Assembly: GCA_903828675.1 (NCBI GenBank)
Contig: CAIKND010000142.1
Span: 1-32,490 of the forward strand
Source of the DNA: an uncultured Acidobacteriaceae bacterium
Lineage (GTDB): Bacteria; Acidobacteriota; Terriglobia; Terriglobales; Acidobacteriaceae
Reading direction: 5' to 3'
Length of the DNA: 32,490 bases
The notes under the pieces are model-generated. The model did no database searches, had not been told where the DNA came from, and saw only the letters and a list, made by a program, of their open reading frames with translations. Below are positions 17,487 through 23,934 of this stretch, in pieces; position 1 is the first letter of the stretch, and each line of letters begins with the position of its first letter. The position numbers were made by a program, and so were the translations under genes.

Positions 17487-18524
17487 CTACCGCAGGCTGT
17501 CCATCAGGCTATCAAGCGCCGATTTTGGGGGGCGCGTGACCGATTGCGGCAACGTGGCAAGCGGCTCATCCACCATATTCAATTGGTCGACGAACGTGGG
17601 CTTCTGGGTATCGAGATAGAAGATGCCGGTGAGGACTTCATCCCTCTCCGCCGCTTCCATGAGCGTACGCACTGCTTCTGCCTTGTTAGTGGGGTCGTAA
17701 TCCTCGAGCAGCTTGCGCAGGCGAAGGTTGGAGCCATCGTGCATCTGCACGTCGTATACCTGGCCGGAATCGTAATCAACTTCGATGTCGTCGAAGCTGT
17801 CTACAAATCCGATCTCATTAATCGGCTCATCGTTCTCCTGCAAAAACTTGTAGCTCTTGGTTGAACCCTCGTGATCGTTGAAGGTGACGCATGGGCTGAT
17901 CACGTCGAGCATCACCGTTCCCTTGTGCGCGATGGCAGCTTTCAGCATCGAAAGCAACTGCTTCTTGTCGCCGGAGAACGACCGGCCCACAAATGTTGCG
18001 CCCAACTGGATTGCCAAGGCACAGGTGTCGATGGCCGGAAGGTCGTTGATGACGCCAGTTTTCAGCTTCGAGCCGAGGTCGGCCGTGGCGGAGAACTGCC
18101 CTTTTGTCAGGCCGTAAACGCCGTTGTCCTCGATGATGTAAATCATCGGCAGGTTGCGGCGCATGAGGTGAACAAACTGCCCGATGCCGATGGAGGCCGT
18201 GTCGCCGTCGCCGGAGACGCCCAGCGCCATCACGGTGCGGTTGGCCAGCACGGCGCCGGATGTAACCGACGGCATGCGTCCGTGAACGCTGTTAAACGAA
18301 TGCGAGCGGCTCATGAAATAGGCCGGGCTCTTCGACGAGCAGCCGATGCCGCTCATCTTGATCACGCGCTCCGGCTCGACGCCCATTTCGAACATGGCGT
18401 CGATGATGCGCTCGGAGATGGCGTTGTGTCCGCAGCCGGCGCAAAGCGTACTCTTGCCGCCCTTGTATTCAAGGACCGGAAGGCCGATTCTGTTCACTTT
18501 AGGTGTTGGGGTTGCGGTCGCCAT
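17487..18524 (-). CDS. korB: 2-oxoacid:ferredoxin oxidoreductase, beta subunit
   Basis: This 345-residue subunit binds thiamine pyrophosphate and one 4Fe-4S cluster. With the alpha subunit it interconverts 2-oxoglutarate (or a related 2-oxoacid) and the acyl-CoA, using ferredoxin. Cluster cysteines Cys28, Cys31 (TLCAGCGHN), Cys62 (GIGCSSK) and Cys212 (SPCVTFND) have the spacing known for this family. The TPP motif is SGDGD near 104-108, followed by DNGVYGLTKGQ near 133. GGAGG lies seven bases before the ATG. The ATG shares a base with the stop of the alpha gene (TAATG), so the subunits are coupled. The name korB is by usual usage; substrate specificity is not proven. Confidence 0.93.
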   Translation of the reverse strand: MATATPTPKVNRIGLPVLEYKGGKSTLCAGCGHNAISERIIDAMFEMGVEPERVIKMSGIGCSSKSPAYFMSRSHSFNSVHGRMPSVTSGAVLANRTVMALGVSGDGDTASIGIGQFVHLMRRNLPMIYIIEDNGVYGLTKGQFSATADLGSKLKTGVINDLPAIDTCALAIQLGATFVGRSFSGDKKQLLSMLKAAIAHKGTVMLDVISPCVTFNDHEGSTKSYKFLQENDEPINEIGFVDSFDDIEVDYDSGQVYDVQMHDGSNLRLRKLLEDYDPTNKAEAVRTLMEAAERDEVLTGIFYLDTQKPTFVDQLNMVDEPLATLPQSVTRPPKSALDSLMDSLR

Positions 18525-20365
18525 TAGAGGCCCTCCTTGGTCGCGAACTCTTCAGTGATGGTGAGGGCGTCAATCGGCAACCCGTTGTAGTGGAGAATGC
18601 TGCGCAGCTTCACTACCTGATCGGCCGGGAGATCGAGCTTGAGCAGGCTTGCCAGTTGCGCGTCGCGGTTCTGCTCCACCACATAGACGCGTTCATGAGA
18701 TGCCACAAAGTCGTGAATCTCGTGCGCGAACGGATAGGCCCGAATGCGCATGTAGTCCAGGCTCTTGCCGTATTTCTGCTTGATCTGATCCAGGCTCTCG
18801 ATCAGCGCAAAATCCGTGCTGCCATACGCCAGGAATCCTATCTTCGATTTTCCGTCACTAACGGTAATCGGCCCCGGAACCAGTTTGCGCGCGTTCTCGA
18901 ACTTGCGCGAAAGCCGCTCCATGATCCCGATATACTCTTCTGGCTTTTCGGTATAACCCGCGGCATCGTTGTGTCCAGATCCGCGAGTAAAGTAAGCCGC
19001 CTTGGGATGCAGCGTTCCCGGCAGTGTGCGCCAGCCGATGGCATCGCCGTCCACATCGCGGTAGCGCGCGAATCCGCCCAGCCGATCGAGGTCTTCCTTG
19101 GTCAGCACCTTGCCGCGATCCTGCGGCTTCTCGGGATAGACAAACGGATCGGACATCCAGTTGTTCATGCCCAGGTCAAGATCGCTGAGCACAAAGACGG
19201 GCGTTTGCAGGCGCTCGGCCAAATCGAAAGCCTCACATCCCAGTTCGAAGCACTCCTTCACACTTCCCGGCAACAGAACGACATTCTTGGTGTCGCCATG
19301 CGAAAGAAATGCGGTCGAGAGCAGATCGGCCTGCGAGGTCCGCGTGGGCATTCCCGTCGCCGGTCCTGTCCGCTGCACGTCGAAAATGACGCCCGGAATC
19401 TCGGCAAAGTAGCCTAGTCCGGTAAACTCCGCCATCAGCGAGATTCCCGGCCCGGAGGTCGCGGTCATCGAGCGCGCCCCGGCCCAGCCTGCGCCCAGCA
19501 CCATGCCGATAGCGGCCAGCTCATCCTCGGCCTGCACCACGGCGAATGTGGCCTTGCCCTCAGGAGTCACGCGAAACTTCTTCAGCAGATCGGTGGTCGC
19601 TTCCACCACAGAGGTCGAAGGCGTAATCGGATACCAGGCCACCACGGTTACCCCGGCAAACACCGCGCCCATGCCGCAGGCCGCGTTGCCGTCGATGATG
19701 ATCTTGCCCGCCGTCTGGTCCATCTTCTCGATGAAGTAGGGGTCCTGCTTGGTGAACGTCGTTTGCGCATAATCGAAGCCGGCTTTTACCGCGCCGTAGT
19801 TCAGGTCGAACACCTTTTGCTTCTTCGCAAACTGCTTGCGCAGTCCGCTCTCCACCACGCCCAGGTCGATCTGCAAAATCTGGGCCACGACGCCCACGTA
19901 GACCATGTTCCGCACCAACTTGCGCAGCTTGGCTTCAGGACACACGGCAGCTGTAATCTTGTCGAGCGGCACCGGGTAAAAAACCACATCGTCGCGATAT
20001 TGGCTGAGGTTCAATTTCTCCTCATAGATAGCGACGCCGCCGATGGGCAGAGACATCGTATCTTCCTGCGCCGTATCGGCGTTCAGCGATATGAGGATCT
20101 CCGTGCCGCGCTTGCGGGCCACGTACCCGTCTTTGCTGGCGCGAATCGTGAACCAAGTGGGCAATCCGGCGATGTTTGATGGGAAGAGGTTTTTTCCGCT
20201 AACCGGAACCCCCATGCCAAATATGCTCTTCAGCAGTACGCTATTGGCGGATTGCGAGCCGGACCCGTTCACCGTTGCCACGTTGATGCTGAAATCGTTG
20301 ACTACGCGCTGGCGCGCGCTGAGTTCGCCCTGTTCTAGACCGAGGGCCAGGTCTCCTGTCGCCAT
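18524..20365 (-). CDS. korA: 2-oxoacid:ferredoxin oxidoreductase, fused gamma-alpha subunit
   Basis: This 613-residue protein joins a gamma domain (about 20-200), which shows SGSQSANSVLLKSIFGMG and binds CoA-side elements, to an alpha domain (about 225-613). The conserved YPITPSTS motif of the 2-oxoacid-binding site is at about 245-252, and the TATSGPGISLM segment is near 301. This gamma-alpha order is standard for two-subunit KorAB enzymes found in many aerobes and anaerobes. It would work in the cytoplasm in the TCA cycle or in reductive CO2 fixation. AAGGGA lies about ten bases before the ATG. It is the first gene of the pair and is followed directly by the beta subunit. Confidence 0.93.
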   Translation of the reverse strand: MATGDLALGLEQGELSARQRVVNDFSINVATVNGSGSQSANSVLLKSIFGMGVPVSGKNLFPSNIAGLPTWFTIRASKDGYVARKRGTEILISLNADTAQEDTMSLPIGGVAIYEEKLNLSQYRDDVVFYPVPLDKITAAVCPEAKLRKLVRNMVYVGVVAQILQIDLGVVESGLRKQFAKKQKVFDLNYGAVKAGFDYAQTTFTKQDPYFIEKMDQTAGKIIIDGNAACGMGAVFAGVTVVAWYPITPSTSVVEATTDLLKKFRVTPEGKATFAVVQAEDELAAIGMVLGAGWAGARSMTATSGPGISLMAEFTGLGYFAEIPGVIFDVQRTGPATGMPTRTSQADLLSTAFLSHGDTKNVVLLPGSVKECFELGCEAFDLAERLQTPVFVLSDLDLGMNNWMSDPFVYPEKPQDRGKVLTKEDLDRLGGFARYRDVDGDAIGWRTLPGTLHPKAAYFTRGSGHNDAAGYTEKPEEYIGIMERLSRKFENARKLVPGPITVSDGKSKIGFLAYGSTDFALIESLDQIKQKYGKSLDYMRIRAYPFAHEIHDFVASHERVYVVEQNRDAQLASLLKLDLPADQVVKLRSILHYNGLPIDALTITEEFATKEGL

Positions 20366-20736
20366 TTGGCGGGATTCCCTTCAGGTTAAATTCTGTAAAA
20401 GCGGCGATTTTTCGCACGCACATGTGATTATAGTCACTCCGAAGCCCTGTTGTACTGATTCGGGGCGCGAAGTTTCCCGCTTTGAGTCCCACGATGTGCA
20501 GCCTGATTGCTTGACTACGACGCGGAAGGGCTACTAGCGGTCGAACGCCATTCCTTCGAAGGCTCGAATGGCAGCGGCGCCGAGCTGAGCTTGCGAGTAC
20601 AGATGCGTATATCTCTCGTTGAATCAATCGCTTGATCCTGGCCTCTAAACAGCGAGTTGAGCCCGAAGCATCCCACCACACTTCTGTGTCGGGATGCTTC
20701 GAACACGGTTTGTCTGGAAGCCAATCGGAACCAACT
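20366..20736. other. Intergenic region with one long hairpin
   Basis: This 371-bp stretch lies between the start of the oxidoreductase alpha gene and the end of the protease-like gene. It should carry the korA promoter. Besides the hairpin at 20665-20700 I see nothing that I can assign; an open frame across it on the minus strand runs into the oxidoreductase gene and looks non-coding. Confidence 0.5.
20665..20700 (-). terminator. Hairpin downstream of the clan-CD protease operon
   Basis: GAAGCATCCC at 20665-20674 pairs with GGGATGCTTC at 20691-20700, with a further inner ACAC/GTGT pairing. It lies 37 bp past the protease-like gene's stop. No T-tract follows, but the position and strength of the stem suggest a transcript end. 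Confidence 0.55.
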
Positions 20737-23112
20737 TCAGAACTGGTTATCGGCAGTATTGAGCAGCCAGCCGCCGAAACGGGTGCCATTCGGTTGCATC
20801 ATCGGGGCAATCATGGTGTTGCCGGATTGCCTCAGGATTCCGATCCCCCACGGGCTGGTGATCAGCACTTCGTTGACCGGTCCACCTTCGTAGCTGGCCG
20901 CGGTTCCCAGGTGATTGTCGGCGGTATTCAGCAGCCAGCCGCCAAAGCGAGTGCCGTTGGGTTGCATCATCGGAGCGCTCATTGTGCCGCCAGCGAGTTT
21001 CAGAATGCCGATGCCCCAGGCGCTTGAGATGAGCACTTCCACCTTGCCGTCGCCATCGTAATCGGCAGCAGGACCGAAGATGTTTTGCGAAGTCTCAAGC
21101 AGCCAGCCTCCAAAGCGGGTGCCATTGGGCTGAAGCATAGGGCAGGCCATGGTAGCGCCAGACAGTTCGAGAATGCCGATACCCCACGGACTTGATATGA
21201 GGATTTCAGCCTTGCCGTCGCCGTTGTAGTCGCCTGCGCGCCCCAGGTTGTTGTTGGACGTGTCGAGCAGCCAACCGCCGAACCGAGTGCCGTTGGGTTG
21301 CAACATCGGACAGGCCATCGTTGCACCGGACAGCTCAAGAATGCCGATACCCCACGGACTTGATATGAGGATTTCAGCCTTGCCGTCGCCGTTATAGTCC
21401 GCGGCGGGGCCGAGGGTATTGATGTTGGTCTCAAGAAGCCAACCGCCGAAGCGGGTTCCGTTGGGCTGCAACATCAAGCAACTCATCGTGCTGCCGGACA
21501 GCTTGAGAATGCCGATTCCCCAAGGGCTCGTGACCAGGATTTCGGCTTTGCCATCGCCGTCGTAATCCGAAGCGGGGCCGAAGGTGTTGTCGGCCGTATT
21601 GAGGAGCCAGCCGCCGAAGCGGGTTCCATTGGGCTGAAGCATCGGACAAGTCAGAGCGCCGCCGGAGAACTTCAGAATGCCGATACCCCAGGGGCTCGAT
21701 ATGAAGATCTCAGCTTCGCCGTCTCCATCGAAGTCGGCAAGTGGCCCGACCTCGTTGTCGGCAGTGTTCAGCAGCCACCCGCCAAATCGGGTACCGTTGG
21801 GCGAAAGCGTGAGGCCGGCCATCGTGTTCCCTACCTGCTCTAGAATGCCGATACCCCAGGGACTGGTAACGACGATCTCGGCGCATCCGTCCCTGTTGAC
21901 GTCGCCAACCTGCGTGGGCAAAGAGGGTGTGATCCCGAGGAAGATGCTGCTGCCGCAGCCAGGCGGCTTGTCCCCGTATTGCGGATTGTCATCGGAACCA
22001 GTGTCGTTCGCCTTGGCCCAGTCGCAGGAGGCCTTCATTGAAACCATCCCATCGAGATTGTGCGGCGGCGGAGAGGAAAGCGCGGCCCCGGCTGCGGTAG
22101 TGCCCGCGATGGCCTCGATCCAGGCCAGAGCCCAAGGATCGAAGTGCGCTGCCCCGTCGGAACTCTTGTCTGCCGAAACCGCCGAGGCGAACACGGTATT
22201 GGTCGCGGTACTCTTGGCCAGCACCGGACCTTGGAATGCACCGGAAAAGCACTGCTCCATGGTGACAACGAGGCTGCGATAGGCCGGCAGGCCTGAAAGC
22301 ATGGTTCCAAACTGCGTGGGTGTAATGACCGACGAGTTGTCCACACACAGCCCGGTGGTCGAGCCGTGGTTGTTGGTGTGGATGAGCAACAGATCCTTCG
22401 GCTTCAGTTTCGCCGCCAGCGTGTTGAAGACAGTTTGGAGGTTCGCTGTGGTTGCGGAGGAATGCACCTGCATCTGGTACGGGGTATTGTTCCCTGCCCA
22501 GTTGCCCACTGCGCCGGAAACGTCGACTGCGCCGATGGTCCCGTTGTAGCACAGCACATAAATATTGCTCGGGCTGAATCCGTATACATTTACCAGCGCC
22601 CGCCAAAGGAACTCGAGATCCTCGACATGACGCAGGTTCGAGATCTGGCTTGTCCACAGAATCGCATAGCGTTGCTCAAGCACCTGCGAGGCGGTGGGGA
22701 GGATTCTTGGGCGCGAAACATAGTCGGCCAACGCCGAATGCGTAACGGGCACATGGAAGATCGGCTCGTGGAAGACCTCGAGCGAGGTCTCTCCGCCGAG
22801 GTTTGGAGGGAAGATGGCATCTTCCTGATAGAGCGACTCTCCAGTAGTGGGATCGTAAAACCGGTAGGTGCACGCGTGTCCCCAGTTTGCCTGCGGCATG
22901 TGATCGACAAACACCAGTGCAGCCTGCTGCCGCACCGTCATTTTCGTATCGACGAGATTGAAGGTGTGTCCCGCGGGGAGGACATGGGGCGATATCGACA
23001 GCCGCATCGTGCCTGCTTGTTGCTGTGACAAAGTGGCAAGCGCATGTCGCTTGATGATGGCTGCGACATCGGGCCCGATCGGATGTGGATGGCTGTGGAT
23101 GGGCGTGTTCAT
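20737..23112 (-). CDS. Legumain/caspase-like (clan CD) domain protein with seven FG-GAP-type propeller blades
   Basis: The 791-residue product has three parts. Residues 50-110 form a module with FVDHMPQANWGHACTY that also occurs in the upstream small protein. Residues 145-340 resemble a clan-CD cysteine peptidase of the C13 (legumain) kind: a first strand QRYAILW, then LLLIHTNNHGSTTG with candidate catalytic His249, and LVVTMEQCFSGAF with candidate catalytic Cys288. Residues 400-791 are seven repeats of 56 residues. The Ca-binding DxDGDGxAE loop is clear in most blades, replaced by SYEGGPVNE in the last, and followed by SPWGIGIL and PNGTRFGGWLL. I see no signal peptide or membrane helix, so it may be cytoplasmic or exported by an unrecognised route. 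GGAGGAG precedes the ATG, which overlaps the upstream stop (ATGA). The peptidase call is by motif only. Confidence 0.8.
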   Translation of the reverse strand: MNTPIHSHPHPIGPDVAAIIKRHALATLSQQQAGTMRLSISPHVLPAGHTFNLVDTKMTVRQQAALVFVDHMPQANWGHACTYRFYDPTTGESLYQEDAIFPPNLGGETSLEVFHEPIFHVPVTHSALADYVSRPRILPTASQVLEQRYAILWTSQISNLRHVEDLEFLWRALVNVYGFSPSNIYVLCYNGTIGAVDVSGAVGNWAGNNTPYQMQVHSSATTANLQTVFNTLAAKLKPKDLLLIHTNNHGSTTGLCVDNSSVITPTQFGTMLSGLPAYRSLVVTMEQCFSGAFQGPVLAKSTATNTVFASAVSADKSSDGAAHFDPWALAWIEAIAGTTAAGAALSSPPPHNLDGMVSMKASCDWAKANDTGSDDNPQYGDKPPGCGSSIFLGITPSLPTQVGDVNRDGCAEIVVTSPWGIGILEQVGNTMAGLTLSPNGTRFGGWLLNTADNEVGPLADFDGDGEAEIFISSPWGIGILKFSGGALTCPMLQPNGTRFGGWLLNTADNTFGPASDYDGDGKAEILVTSPWGIGILKLSGSTMSCLMLQPNGTRFGGWLLETNINTLGPAADYNGDGKAEILISSPWGIGILELSGATMACPMLQPNGTRFGGWLLDTSNNNLGRAGDYNGDGKAEILISSPWGIGILELSGATMACPMLQPNGTRFGGWLLETSQNIFGPAADYDGDGKVEVLISSAWGIGILKLAGGTMSAPMMQPNGTRFGGWLLNTADNHLGTAASYEGGPVNEVLITSPWGIGILRQSGNTMIAPMMQPNGTRFGGWLLNTADNQF
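20740..21930 (-). repeat. Seven 168-bp coding repeats (propeller blades)
   Basis: The 3' half of the protease-like gene is built of tandem units with a 168-bp period. Some neighbouring units are nearly identical in DNA: a run of over 50 bases beginning AGAATGCCGATACCCCACGG occurs at about 21171 and again at about 21339. Silent positions are conserved too, which points to recent unit duplication or gene conversion. Confidence 0.85.
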
Positions 23113-23519
23113 GAGTTCTCCTCCGTTTGTTCTTCCTGCAAAGGCGATCCGGAGATCGGAAGCAGGCGCCAATCGTCAATACCGAGCGACCGCCACACGG
23201 CCCGCCATGTTGGCGGCAGGGAGCCGAAGAGCGGGGGATGGTCGCTCACGATGGTTGTAATCCTTCCGGAGACTGGCTCAATCAACAGATAGCGGCAGGG
23301 ATGCATCCAGTTGGCCCCAGGCCGCTGATCGATGAAGGCGATTACATAGGGAATGTCGCGCTTGAACTCGTGCCCCGCGATCGAGCCTGGGCCGGATGGC
23401 CTGATCCGCTCATCGAGATATACCACTGACATTGCTCGTTCACTGTCCGTTAGTTCAGCAAGAACGAAAGCAAGAACGGAGCCGAAATCCTGCTGTTCCT
23501 GAGATTTGGTTGGGGGCAT
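23109..23519 (-). CDS. Small companion protein sharing the N-terminal module of the protease-like protein
   Basis: This 136-residue acidic protein has no signal peptide or membrane segment. Residues 57-100 carry YVIAFIDQRPGANWMHPCRY, then EPVSG and HPPLFG. The same pattern (F-x-D-x-x-P-x-ANW-x-H-x-C-x-Y, then P-x-x-G and PP-x-x-G) occurs at residues 66-106 of the downstream protein, so the two share a homologous module that I cannot name. The conserved His and Cys could bind metal or be structural. GAGGG lies upstream of the ATG. Its TGA overlaps the next ATG by four bases, so synthesis of the pair is coupled, suggesting they bind each other or a common ligand. Function unknown. Confidence 0.75.
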   Translation of the reverse strand: MPPTKSQEQQDFGSVLAFVLAELTDSERAMSVVYLDERIRPSGPGSIAGHEFKRDIPYVIAFIDQRPGANWMHPCRYLLIEPVSGRITTIVSDHPPLFGSLPPTWRAVWRSLGIDDWRLLPISGSPLQEEQTEENS

Positions 23520-23934
23520 TGCTTACCCTCTCTGCTTTGGTTCCAGGAGTGAGTACTTAGGCCAGTAAGTCCCGATTCGAATGCGGGTTGTTTGCGCGAA
23601 ATCGCAAACTCAAGGGGATAGTGCGGCCTGGCTCAAAACCGTTTCAACTTTAGCCTGAGTTCACAGACACGCCCTAAAAGCAGCTTCCAAGCTATTTAAT
23701 TTTTCATCGCAGGGCAAGAGAAAATGACTGCGGCAGCGAATTTGTCGGCAACGGTGCCGTGACCCGGGAGGTGTCAGTCCGAGGCCTTTAGAGGCAGGCC
23801 TGGCCGGTACCGATAAACGAGGTCAGTCAAGCTTCAAATCCACCATCCCCACGTCATAGAAAACTGCCCCACGCCCGGCGCACTTCTTGCGCCAAGAGTG
23901 GGGCAGATTGTTTGTTCCGTTTTCCCTTCCGTAA
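23520..23934. other. Intergenic region with two hairpins
   Basis: This 415-bp region lies between the small companion gene and the end of the GH2 gene. It should hold the promoter of the protease-like operon. A small stem (GTTTGCG at 23590-23596 with CGCAAAC at 23603-23609) lies about 70 bp before the companion start and may be an operator or leader structure. The GH2 terminator is at 23864-23906. I see no gene. Confidence 0.5.
23864..23906 (-). terminator. Two-part hairpin downstream of the GH2 gene
   Basis: CTGCCCCAC at 23864-23872 pairs with GTGGGGCAG at 23898-23906. Inside, GGCGCA at 23877-23882 pairs with TGCGCC at 23888-23893. On the minus strand TTTTC follows the stem. It lies 29 bp past the GH2 stop, as expected of an intrinsic terminator. 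Confidence 0.75.

Noticed and set aside
18503..19417. Plus-strand frame of 304 codons
   Set aside because: It is antisense to the oxidoreductase alpha gene; no domain or ribosome site supports it.
20241..20789. Minus-strand frame spanning the korA start and the upstream spacer
   Set aside because: It overlaps two real genes, includes a hairpin, and its product is low-complexity and unlike any family I know.
20740..21930. Regular repeats that could be taken for a CRISPR-like array
   Set aside because: The 168-bp period keeps the reading frame and encodes propeller blades; there are no short repeats with unique spacers.
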